The position numbers were made by a program, and so were the translations under genes. Positions 34,609 through 42,933 of a stretch of 64,000 bases of DNA are shown piece after piece; the stretch's first letter is position 1; each line of letters opens with the position of its first letter. Under the pieces are notes generated by a model. It ran no database searches and had not been told where the DNA came from. It saw nothing but the letters and a program-made list of their open reading frames with translations. This DNA is from Aliiroseovarius halocynthiae. Its GTDB lineage: Bacteria > Pseudomonadota > Alphaproteobacteria > Rhodobacterales > Rhodobacteraceae. The stretch covers positions 124,001 through 188,000 of the forward strand of contig NZ_ML660021.1 of assembly GCF_007004645.1 (NCBI RefSeq), read 5' to 3'.

Positions 34609-34948
34609 GGTGTGACAATGGCGGCATGGACGATGGACTTGGCGCTGTCGCAGGTGCTGTTGCTGTTACCTGAAACGAAGAATGGAACGTTGGTCTGACG
34701 GTCAGAAAAGAGCCTTTGGCTCGGATCCTGACGATTGGTCGGGGCGCATGAGCAGGCGTTGTCGCGCAGATCATCAATGGGCCGTGGGCACTTGGAGTAG
34801 ATCGTGCGGGTTCAAGGTTGGTCGCTGTGATCAGACAAGGGTTTCTGGCTTGGCGGGGTATGGAATGGCGGTTTTGCGGAGTGCGCGTCATAGTGTGCTG
34901 GCTGGTACTTTCCCAGACCCGCGCTGGGGTCGCGGTGGAGGCCCGGCG
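34609..34948. other. Intergenic region between the acidic-repeat gene and the LacI-type gene
   Basis: About 340 bases. Both strands have open frames but none with a convincing start and family match. A minus-strand stretch at about 34620-34790 reads with some protein character in one frame (Cys-rich, no start codon) and may be a gene remnant. Nothing else could be assigned; the LacI-type promoter should lie in the right part. Confidence 0.4.
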
Positions 34949-35927
34949 ATGGCGAAAGACAAATCCCCTGATACTTGTAACTGCGGACGATGTGGCCGAT
35001 CTGGCCGGTGTGTCGCGTTGGACCGTCAATCGCGCGTTCAAGAAAGAGGCCTCGATTTCCGATAAGGCGCGCGACAAGATCATGCGGGCGGCCAGTTTAG
35101 CGTCTGATCGGTCAAACCTCGTTGCGCTTTCGGTCGATGATTTCGCCAATCCACATAAGTTGGTGATGCTGGAACGCCTGACGCGTATTTTGCGCAGGCA
35201 TGGCTGGGACACTCTCCTTGTGAACACTTTGAACAGCGAAGATGTTTCGGCCGCATTGCTGAATGCCAGTCAACGGCGCTTAGATGTTGCTGTGCTGATT
35301 GGCAGTGGATGTGACGACAAAGCGCTGAAGACGGCGCTGGGCTCGCGTCGTTTGAGAAAGCTGATTGTCTTTGCACGGATGTCCGAGAACGCGAATACGA
35401 TCTCGATTCGTTGTGACGATCATTTGGCAATGACCGAAATGACGGATCATGTGATTGCCAAGGGATATAAGAGGCCGCTGTTCGTCGCGGGACCTCAGAC
35501 GCGGTCCGCACATCTGCTGCGCAAAGAGGCGTTCCTAGAACGGTGGCATCAGGTCAAGGGGGTCGAGCCTGCTTTTATATCGGCCAACAGTTACGATCCC
35601 GAAAAGGCCTATGCGCTGATCAACGAGCATTTCACCAAGATTGGCCCAGATGATCGACCGGACATTTTGGTTTGCGAGAATGATGCCATCGCAATGGGGG
35701 CTTATGACGCGCTGCGTCATGGTTTGGGGTTGCGGGTTCCCGAGGACGTTACTCTGACTGGTTTCGATGACACGCCACAGGCCGCCAGTCCGCAATATCA
35801 GTTGACGACCTATCACCAGCCGATCTCGGAAATGGTAGAGGGGTTGGTGCAAACCCTGAAAGGCGAGACCAAGCTACGAGGTTTGCAAAAACTTTCTGGC
35901 CAGCTGGTTGTACGGGATAGCGCCTAG
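34949..35927 (+). pseudogene. LacI-family regulator with an apparent +1 frameshift near the start
   Basis: From about 34977 on, the frame encodes a LacI regulator: HTH VTADDVADLAGVSRWTVNRA, then a periplasmic-binding-fold effector domain (HVIAKGYKRPLFVAGP, VTLTGFDDTP). The HTH frame has no proper start. Instead, ATG 34949, with GGAGG eight bases upstream, opens MAKDKSPDT in another frame and reaches the HTH exactly if one T at 34975-34976 is dropped, giving MAKDKSPDTVTADDV, a textbook LacI opening. So there is either a base-insertion error or a real lesion. A GTG at 34935 would give an in-frame, less typical N-terminus. It separates the vWA pair from the FHA gene and may be a sugar regulator unrelated to them. 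Confidence 0.75.
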
Positions 35928-36450
35928 AGTAGGTTGGGCGCGTCGCAAACGACGACCGTTATTCACCTTTGGGTGAGCGTTTTATGTCAGTAGAGCGCTA
36001 GACTTGGCGGGCCAATAGGTCTGTCAGAACATGCCAAGTGCGTGTTCAGGGATTTCGGTGCACACGCAGCACGTGTGGAGGGCGCTGCTGGCGCGTGCAA
36101 TATCATCGAAAGTTCAGGCTGAGTTTGCGTAAGGGCACCTGATAGAATCACCCTAGCATGAGTTCAAAGCGCGCAGGGCGAGTGTTTTGGTTAACAATCC
36201 ATCAGAAAACTAAGTAAAATAGATGCGATGTTGCGCATACAACCTTGGGTTGGCGTTGGCATGACAATATTGCTTGGATTACGCTTGTTCGCTCAAATTA
36301 GCCTCAATTTTGTCCAGATTCGATGTTCCTAAAAATCATTGAGCGTCGTGGCAGCGTCATAATACCTGCCAAATGCGACATTGATCAGATGCTTGATGCT
36401 GATTGCAGACGTGACGGGGTGGGTCACGACAAAAGTGGATGAAGAGTAAG
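35928..36450. other. Long intergenic region upstream of the FHA gene
   Basis: Roughly 520 AT-richer bases without a credible gene on either strand. It should carry the promoter of the FHA-phosphatase operon. A sequence at 36257-36274 resembles a sigma-54 promoter, but the spacing is two bases too long. No repeats or strong terminators were seen. Confidence 0.5.
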
Positions 36451-37236
36451 ATGTTCAAATACAAAAGCCCGCTACAGCGGATCTTGAATGAAGACGTAGA
36501 CTATGCGGATGCGCAAGAAGAAGCGCCTGTTACCAACTTGGCCGCGCTACGTTCTGTACTGTCTGGGGAGACAGCCAAAGCCGAACAGGCAGATGTCGAG
36601 TTTGAGAAAGTTCTAGAGCTTGCCGCAGACGATATGGTCGAGGAAGAAAGAGAGGCCGATGTGCCGTCCGAATTTGCCGCTGATGTGCAGCCGGAAGAAG
36701 AAACCGCGCCAGCCGCTGAAGCTATCGACGCAAAGCCTGCGTCCGTAGAAGAAGTACCCGAGGCCGCAATGTCGCGTCGTCGCCGAAAGCCGCGCGTCAA
36801 GACAACCTTCCTAGGGTATGAGCGATCTGACAACGGTGTTCAGTCGCTGTTGGAAAGCGAACCTGCGGCCGCACCTAGTTCGAGCCAAGCAAGTTTCCCG
36901 GTTGGATGGCTTGTAGTGACCCAAGGACCAGGCCGTGGTGCAAGCATCACTTTGGTGGAAGGGCTGATGCAGATGGGACGCAACGACGACCAAGCCATTC
37001 AGTTGGATTTCGGGGATCACGGCATTTCGCGCGAGAACCACGCGGTAATCGCTTATGATGCTGAGACGCGCAAATGCTATCTGGGCCATGGCGGCAAAGC
37101 CAATCTGGTCCGTCTGAATGGCAGCCCGGTTCTAAGCACCGTTCCGCTGTCGGCAGGCGATACGATCCGCATCAGCGATACCACGATGCAGTTCATGCCG
37201 TTCTGCGACGAGGCGTTCGACTGGCGGACTGAGTGA
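36451..37236 (+). CDS. FHA domain phosphothreonine-binding protein
   Basis: A cytoplasmic protein of about 261 residues. The N-terminal ~150 residues are acidic and low in complexity (runs of Glu, Ala and Asp), with a short basic patch SRRRRKPRVK near 110. The C-terminal ~110 residues are an FHA domain: MGRNDD near 170 and GISRENHAVI near 190 provide the Arg, Ser and His/Asn residues that hold phosphothreonine. It should bind proteins phosphorylated by the Ser/Thr kinase downstream. ATG 36451 has GAAGAG just ahead; ATG 36439 is possible too. The phosphatase gene starts three bases after its stop. Confidence 0.9.
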   Translation: MFKYKSPLQRILNEDVDYADAQEEAPVTNLAALRSVLSGETAKAEQADVEFEKVLELAADDMVEEEREADVPSEFAADVQPEEETAPAAEAIDAKPASVEEVPEAAMSRRRRKPRVKTTFLGYERSDNGVQSLLESEPAAAPSSSQASFPVGWLVVTQGPGRGASITLVEGLMQMGRNDDQAIQLDFGDHGISRENHAVIAYDAETRKCYLGHGGKANLVRLNGSPVLSTVPLSAGDTIRISDTTMQFMPFCDEAFDWRTE

Positions 37237-37239
37237 TTG

Positions 37240-38034
37240 ATGTTGAACATGCCCAACTTTGACATTGCGGTTTTGGCCGACCTGGGTCAGCGGGACGCGC
37301 AAGAAGACTCGGTTGCTGCGCGGTACGTCGAGACCGCCGGCGCCGGGTATGCCATCGTGGCCGATGGAATGGGTGGGCATGATGCGGGTGACATTGCATC
37401 GGGTTTGGTAATGTCGTCATGGCGCGGGATGCTGGACAATTTGCTTGAAACCTCGCCGCAGGACGAGACCGCGCTGATCGATGCGCTGCCTATGGCGGCG
37501 ATGCGGGCGAATGCCAGTATATCGGATCATGTCGAGAGCCATGAAGATGACATCCAGATGGGATCGACCATGCTGGGTGCGCTGATGCTGGACAGTCGGT
37601 TGTTCTGGATTTCAATCGGGGACTCGCCGTTGTATTTGGTCCGGGATGATCAGCTTCATCAGCTGAATGATGATCACTCGATGGCGCCGATCATTGATGC
37701 ACAGGCAGAAAGCGGCGAGATCTCGCGTCATGATGCCAGAACGCATCCGGATCGGAATCTATTGCGGTCGGTCATCATGGGTGCGGCCATCCCGAAAGTG
37801 GATTGCCCGGAAACCCCCTTCGAGCTGTTGCAAGATGATGTGCTGGTGGTGGCAAGTGACGGGCTTCAATACCTCGATGACGATCAGATCGAGGCCATTG
37901 TCCTGCGTCATAAATCCGAACCGGCACAAAGTGTCGCAAACGAACTGATGAGCGCTGTGCGCGCACTGAACCATCCCGATCAGGACAATGTCTCGGTCGT
38001 GGTGGTGAAGCCGTCGATTCCTTGCACCGCTTAG
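37240..38034 (+). CDS. PP2C-family Ser/Thr protein phosphatase
   Basis: A 264-residue metal-dependent phosphatase. All main PP2C motifs are visible: RDAQED near 19 (first metal-binding Asp), VADGMGGHDAG near 43, GSTMLGA near 108, GDSPLYLV near 125, VASDGLQ near 205 and the DNVSVVVV ending. It should reverse the phosphorylation made by the kinase at 42.9 kb. ATG 37240 is the best start; ATG 37249 is possible. It is coupled to the FHA gene, as in other FHA-PP2C-kinase sets. Confidence 0.93.
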   Translation: MLNMPNFDIAVLADLGQRDAQEDSVAARYVETAGAGYAIVADGMGGHDAGDIASGLVMSSWRGMLDNLLETSPQDETALIDALPMAAMRANASISDHVESHEDDIQMGSTMLGALMLDSRLFWISIGDSPLYLVRDDQLHQLNDDHSMAPIIDAQAESGEISRHDARTHPDRNLLRSVIMGAAIPKVDCPETPFELLQDDVLVVASDGLQYLDDDQIEAIVLRHKSEPAQSVANELMSAVRALNHPDQDNVSVVVVKPSIPCTA

Positions 38035-38199
38035 GAAAAGAGTAACGAAAGAAAGAGAACATAGAGCCGCCATGGTGGACTGAGTTTTCAATAAAACGAT
38101 GTTCGCAAGCACTAGGTTGGCCGCTTTGAATTTTCACATTGGCCGCTTCGCAAACGCCGGCGCAGCGTGCCACGACTGAAGAAAGAATGGGTTAATAGT

Positions 38200-39099
38200 A
38201 TGAAGATAAATCGAAGACTTTTCATCTCCACCGCGTCGGGCGCTGCCATGGCAGCCTTGATTCCAGGTGGAAGTTACGCGCTGGCAATGGCGGCGGGTCA
38301 GGTGGCCCATCGTATCTTGGCAGCAGATAAGCTGAGCTTTCTGACCGAGAAAGTCGCGAAGTCTGTTTTGCTGATCCAGATGGACGCCAATGTCGCGCGG
38401 AATCTGGAAGAGATGATGCACGCGCATGACGAGTTCGACAACATCCTGCTGGGCTTCCGCGAAGGCAAAGGCACCTCGGGTGTGGATCGTGAACGTTTCG
38501 TTTCAGTCAACAACGCACTGAAGCATGTTGAAGAACTTTGGGCGCCGTATCGCGTGGCCATTGAAGAGATCGTCGAGGCAGGATCGGTGGATGACGCACA
38601 TTCGCATATGATCCTGGACAATGATGAAGCGCTTGAGCATGCCTGCCACGAAGTGGTCCGCAAGCTTGAAGAAGCCTATGGTGACGTGGATATCGATCTG
38701 GCCTTGGCTTTGGCACTTGATTTCGCTGGCCGCCAGCGGATGTACACCCAGAAGATCTGTAAAGAAATCGCCTTTACCGCTTTGGGTAAGGATGCTGATG
38801 AGCACCACAAGAAATTTAAGAAGAACGCGACCAAGTTCGGCAAGATCATTGACGCTTTGATTAACGGCGGCAATGGCATGATCACGATGGCTAAACCGCC
38901 AAGCAGTGAAGCCATGAGTGCGCTGGTCAAGCTGCAAGAGCAGTGGGTCGCGATCGAGCCAACCGTCACAAAGCTGGACAGCGAGGCCATCCCCGCCGTC
39001 GCTGATATAGTGACTTTCTGCTCCGAGATGGACGCCATCGAACTGACCGCCGAGGACGTCGCGCTTCAGTACGAAAACGCAATCAAGGCAACGTCGTAA
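38200..39099 (+). CDS. Exported PilJ-type sensor domain protein
   Basis: A 299-residue protein. The N-terminus MKINRRLFISTASGAA has a twin-Arg before a hydrophobic stretch, so Tat export is likely. The body is a helical bundle with the signature GRQRMYTQKICKEI near 190, the marker of the PilJ/type IV pili methyl-accepting N-terminal domain (GRQRMLxQR pattern). Usually this domain is fused to a methyl-accepting or kinase module; here it stands alone. It may sense a ligand in the periplasm and work with the kinase. It starts ~165 bases after the phosphatase on the same strand. Confidence 0.8.
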   Translation: MKINRRLFISTASGAAMAALIPGGSYALAMAAGQVAHRILAADKLSFLTEKVAKSVLLIQMDANVARNLEEMMHAHDEFDNILLGFREGKGTSGVDRERFVSVNNALKHVEELWAPYRVAIEEIVEAGSVDDAHSHMILDNDEALEHACHEVVRKLEEAYGDVDIDLALALALDFAGRQRMYTQKICKEIAFTALGKDADEHHKKFKKNATKFGKIIDALINGGNGMITMAKPPSSEAMSALVKLQEQWVAIEPTVTKLDSEAIPAVADIVTFCSEMDAIELTAEDVALQYENAIKATS

Positions 39100-39493
39100 C
39101 CACAATCGGGGCGTGTGCAGATGTACATGCCTCACGTCGAGCTTGAGAGAGCTTGGCGGCTGAAACCAACTATCCTTCAAGGTAAACATCATCAGGGCAG
39201 AATGTCTGAATTTTGTATGTACTCGACGAACTTAAGTAAGACTAAAGACGAATCGGATACGGAAAACCTTGGTGGAAATCGACCGGAAACCTGGCTGATC
39301 TAACACTTGCCGTTAGGGAAGTATCAGCGGGTGAAATCGAGAAGCTCAACCGCCAATGGGCGGAAGGCTATTTTAGGTGGAATGTTAAGGTTTCTAGCAA
39401 AGTTTGGACGACGATCTGTCACAATCACGCCCTTTTTGCGCAGCCAAATCAGGGCAACACACAACGTACGCACGTAGTAATTAAGGAGTTTAC
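39100..39493. other. Intergenic region before the PBP-OmpA tandem
   Basis: About 390 bases of lower GC. No gene is supported; one short frame (39115-39303) lacks a ribosome site and family character. An AAGGAG at 39482-39487 serves the next gene. A promoter for the OmpA-kinase group is expected here. Confidence 0.5.
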
Positions 39494-41110
39494 ATGTTGG
39501 GTTTCAGATCTTCTCATCTGTTTGCATCCGCGACAATTCTCGCTGGATGCATGGCCACATCGGCCTTCGCGCAAGAGGTGCGGCTGATCGGTAAAGACAG
39601 CAACATCAACGTCACCGGCAACCTGTTGTCGTCAAGTGATGGTAAATATCTGGTCGAGACTGACATTGGTGAGTTCGTCATCAATCAGGATCTGGTCACC
39701 TGTGAAGGCGACGCTTGCCCCCAAGCAAAAGACTATACCTATAGCTTGGAAATCACGGCTCCGGACGAACTGGCAGAAGTTCTGGTTCCGATCCTGGCCG
39801 AAGGTTATGCCGCCGAAGCACTGGAAGCGGAAGCACAGCTGTTTGATTCAAACGGCGAACCGGTAGATACAGAATCCACTGACGTGGGCGACCACAAATA
39901 CGGCCATGAGCTGGACTTCGCTTTGCAGCTGACCGATCTGGAAGGCGAAGATGTTGCGACCTTCGGGATCCACACCGCTGCAGGTTCGCGCCTGTTCGAA
40001 CGTCTGGCGAAGAACGAAGCCTCGATCATTTTCTCGCAATCCGCAGCCCGCAAAGCCGACCGCGCAATCGTGTCGGAAGGGCAGGGCGGCAACCTGCGTG
40101 ACTTCGATCAGGAACGCGTTATCGCGGTGGATGGTTATGCGATGATCGTGAACCCACTGAACCAGATTTCGCACCTGACGGTGAAGCAAGCACGTGACAT
40201 CATGTCTGGCGACGTCACCAACTGGTCGGAAGTCGGCGGTTCGGATGCGCCGATCCACGTTTATTCGTTTGACCCGGATACCGAAGCGTTCCACCACATC
40301 GAAAAGCTGCTGTTCAAAAAGTCGGACAAGACACTGACCGACCAGTCCAGCATCGTGCACAACCGCACCGAGCTGACAACCGCGATCATGGAAGACGTGG
40401 CCGGTTTCGGCATCGTGAACTACTCGGCCAAGCGGTCGTCGCGTGCGGTGCCGCTGCGCACCACGTGTGGGATTATCCAAGACCCCAGCACCTTCAATCT
40501 GAAGACCGAGGAATACTATCTGCAGGAACGCGTTGTGGCCTATAACCGTTCGGACGTAGACGGCTATGCCCGCGAGCTGGTGGACTTCATGGACTCGGAA
40601 AGCCTGGACGGTCTGGTCGCGAAAGCCGGTTATATTGACCTGTCGATCACGTCGGACAGCCAGGAACGTGCGGCTGAACGTCTGTTGGCCGAGCTGGAAG
40701 AGGGTGAGAACGAGTACGAAGCAGAACTGGTTGAAGATCTGCTGAAGAACATGAACACCCATTCGCGCCTGTCGACGACCTTCCGCTTTGCACCGGGTTC
40801 GAAGCGCTTCGACAACAAAGCCGAACGCGACTTGGCGCGTATGATCAAGTATCTGGCCGACAAGAAGCCGAGCGAAGTTGTCATCGTGGGTTTCACCGAC
40901 AACAAGGGCCCGTTTGACTCGAACCTGCTAATCTCGCAGGAACGTGCGGAAGCTGCTTTGGAGCACCTGAAAGAGGTTGCCACCAACGGCGAGCTGGACG
41001 GCATTACCCTGAAGTCCTCGGGATATGGCGAGCTAGAGCCTGTTGCCTGTAACGACAGCCCACGTGGACGTGCGATCAACCGTCGCGTTGAAGTATGGAT
41101 TGTCGAATAA
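39494..41110 (+). CDS. PstS-like substrate-binding domain fused to OmpA domain (copy 1)
   Basis: A 538-residue exported protein with a signal peptide (cleavage after AFAQ near 26). A ~45-residue N-terminal strand region leads to a PstS-like periplasmic binding domain (~75-390; MSGDVTNWSEVGG is the typical F/S-G-x-I-TNW motif). The C-terminal ~120 residues form an OmpA peptidoglycan-binding domain: GFTDNKG with the meso-DAP-binding Asp, and GRAINRRVEVW with the Arg. So it senses a small, perhaps anionic, ligand while tied to the cell wall. The next gene is a paralogue. Confidence 0.87.
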   Translation: MLGFRSSHLFASATILAGCMATSAFAQEVRLIGKDSNINVTGNLLSSSDGKYLVETDIGEFVINQDLVTCEGDACPQAKDYTYSLEITAPDELAEVLVPILAEGYAAEALEAEAQLFDSNGEPVDTESTDVGDHKYGHELDFALQLTDLEGEDVATFGIHTAAGSRLFERLAKNEASIIFSQSAARKADRAIVSEGQGGNLRDFDQERVIAVDGYAMIVNPLNQISHLTVKQARDIMSGDVTNWSEVGGSDAPIHVYSFDPDTEAFHHIEKLLFKKSDKTLTDQSSIVHNRTELTTAIMEDVAGFGIVNYSAKRSSRAVPLRTTCGIIQDPSTFNLKTEEYYLQERVVAYNRSDVDGYARELVDFMDSESLDGLVAKAGYIDLSITSDSQERAAERLLAELEEGENEYEAELVEDLLKNMNTHSRLSTTFRFAPGSKRFDNKAERDLARMIKYLADKKPSEVVIVGFTDNKGPFDSNLLISQERAEAALEHLKEVATNGELDGITLKSSGYGELEPVACNDSPRGRAINRRVEVWIVE

Positions 41111-41120
41111 GATAAGTTTG

Positions 41121-41171
41121 GCCAGCCGGGGGAAACCTCGGCTGGCTGCTCTCTGCATCTAAAAAAGATGC
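41121..41171 (+). terminator. Two stem-loops between the PBP-OmpA copies
   Basis: GCCAGCCG (41121-41128) pairs with CGGCTGGC (41139-41146), and then GCATCT (41155-41160) pairs with AGATGC (41166-41171), with ATTATTAAAATA after it. The T-run is poor, so partial termination or mRNA protection is likelier than a full stop. It could set different levels for the two copies. Confidence 0.5.
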
Positions 41172-41206
41172 ATTATTAAAATACTAGGCGAATTGTTTCT
41201 TCGAGC

Positions 41207-42844
41207 ATGAAAAACTGGCAAAAATATACGCTTCTTGCATGTCTGCTGACCGTGGGATCGACCGCGGCGGGGCAAGAAGTTGAACTGACTGAAAAAAACG
41301 GCACCCGCACTGTTGTGGGCGAGCTGGTCTCGGCGCGTGGTGGGAAGTTTACCGTGCGCTCTAATGTGGGCGTCCTGACCTTTGACGCCAATCTGTACAC
41401 CTGCACCGGGGCCGCGTGCCCGCGTGATTTGCCGTCGGAAACCGATCTGGTTGTGGCCGGGGCAGGGGGCGTTGCGGACATTATCATGCCCTTGGTGGTT
41501 GATGGGTTTGCCGAAGAGCAGGAACTTTATTCAGGAATGTTTGATCTGAAGGGTCTGCCCCTTCCGGATCGCTTCCGTTTCGACGCCAACGCCGCGGACG
41601 CGGGCGAGAATGCGTTTGATATTCTGATCACGGATGAAGATTCGCTTCCCGTGAACAATGTGAAAGTACAAGAGGCCAGCGGCGATGCGCTGGCCGAGCT
41701 GCTGATCACCGGCGAAAGCGACGTGATCATCAGCGAGACGCCGATCTCGGACGCGAACCTTGCGCGCGCGCGCAGTAATGGTTTGGGTGATCTTGGGTCG
41801 ATCGATCAGGCACATGTGCTGGCGGTTGACGGCTATACGGCCGTTGTTAGCCCTAAGAACAAGCTGCCCGGCCTGACGGTCGGGCAGGTGTCGCAGATCA
41901 TGGCCGGCGAGATCACCAATTGGAGTGCGCTTGGCGGGCCAGACCGCAAGATCAACGTCTATACTCTGCCAGAAGCGACGGGAGCGTCGCAGCGCGTGGA
42001 AGAGCTTCTGCTGACGCCAACGCAGCGGACTTTGCAGGCAGGCGCCAAAAGCGTGCGGTCGGTGCGTGAACTGTCGCGTACCGTTGAAGACGATCCCTAT
42101 GGGTTCAGTGTTTTGCGGTTTTCAAGCATCCGCGACGCGCGTGCGGTGCCGCTTCTCAGCGAATGTGGTATTACCCATCTGCCGAACCGTTTCGGCATGA
42201 AAACCGAAGAATACGAGCTGCAAAACCGGGTCACCGCCTATAACGCGCAAAACGTGAGCGAACTGGGCGCGGCCTTTATCGACTATTTGGACAGCACCAA
42301 GATTGACGGTCTGATTGCGAAATCAGGCATGGTCAGCTTGTCGGTAATCGAACAGCGCGATGCCGAGAAGCTGTTTCATCTGAAGCAGTCAGTTGCGTCG
42401 ATGGATCCGTCCGCAACAGGTAAAGAAGTTGCCAGTTTTGTCGCGGATAAACTTGCAACCACGCGCCTGTCGACGACCTTCCGCTTTTCGCCGGGATCGT
42501 CGAACTTGGACAACAAGGCCCAGCGTGACATTGCGCGGATCGTGAACTATGTGCGTGACGTTAAGCCTGCGCGGCTAGTGTTGGCTGGGTTTGCCGATGC
42601 GGGCGGCGGTTTTTCGCAGAACCGGTATCTGTCAAGCGTGCGGGCCAGCAAGGTTCAGCAACGCCTTGTCTCAGCGCTGGGTGGCGATCTGGGGCAAACG
42701 GAAATTGAGGTGCGGGGCTATGGCGAGATGGCCCCCGTGGCTTGCAATTCATCCTTTTCGGGGCGGGCAAAAAACCGTCGCGTCGAGGTGTGGGTGGAAA
42801 CCAGAAGCCTGGGTGGTGCTTCTGCGGATTGGGCGCGCAAGTAA
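41207..42844 (+). CDS. PstS-like substrate-binding domain fused to OmpA domain (copy 2)
   Basis: A 545-residue paralogue of the preceding protein with the same order: signal peptide (cleavage near TAAGQ), N-terminal strand region with VRSNVGVLTFDANLYTC, PstS-like domain with MAGEITNWSALGG, the shared segment MKTEEYELQNRV, and an OmpA domain (GFADAGG, GRAKNRRVEVW). Long stretches align without gaps between the copies, so they came from a duplication, but most ligand-loop residues differ. They may bind different ligands or form a heterodimer. The kinase gene follows 90 bases later. Confidence 0.87.
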   Translation: MKNWQKYTLLACLLTVGSTAAGQEVELTEKNGTRTVVGELVSARGGKFTVRSNVGVLTFDANLYTCTGAACPRDLPSETDLVVAGAGGVADIIMPLVVDGFAEEQELYSGMFDLKGLPLPDRFRFDANAADAGENAFDILITDEDSLPVNNVKVQEASGDALAELLITGESDVIISETPISDANLARARSNGLGDLGSIDQAHVLAVDGYTAVVSPKNKLPGLTVGQVSQIMAGEITNWSALGGPDRKINVYTLPEATGASQRVEELLLTPTQRTLQAGAKSVRSVRELSRTVEDDPYGFSVLRFSSIRDARAVPLLSECGITHLPNRFGMKTEEYELQNRVTAYNAQNVSELGAAFIDYLDSTKIDGLIAKSGMVSLSVIEQRDAEKLFHLKQSVASMDPSATGKEVASFVADKLATTRLSTTFRFSPGSSNLDNKAQRDIARIVNYVRDVKPARLVLAGFADAGGGFSQNRYLSSVRASKVQQRLVSALGGDLGQTEIEVRGYGEMAPVACNSSFSGRAKNRRVEVWVETRSLGGASADWARK

Positions 42845-42933
42845 GTTCTGCGCGACCAGTATGTGTGAGTGAGCAAGAGTTTTGGTAAGTGACGCGGGCG
42901 AGGCGTCGATGAAAGACGAGGGTGGCTAGTAAA

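Noticed and set aside
34598-35227. Minus-strand 209-codon frame
   Set aside because: Mostly antisense to the LacI-type gene, rich in Pro/Ser/Arg, no ribosome site.
36257-36274. Sigma-54-like promoter (TGGCAT ... TTGCT)
   Set aside because: The GG-to-GC distance is two bases too long for a working -24/-12 element.
39115-39303. Plus-strand 62-codon frame in the gap before the PBP-OmpA genes
   Set aside because: No ribosome site and no family character.
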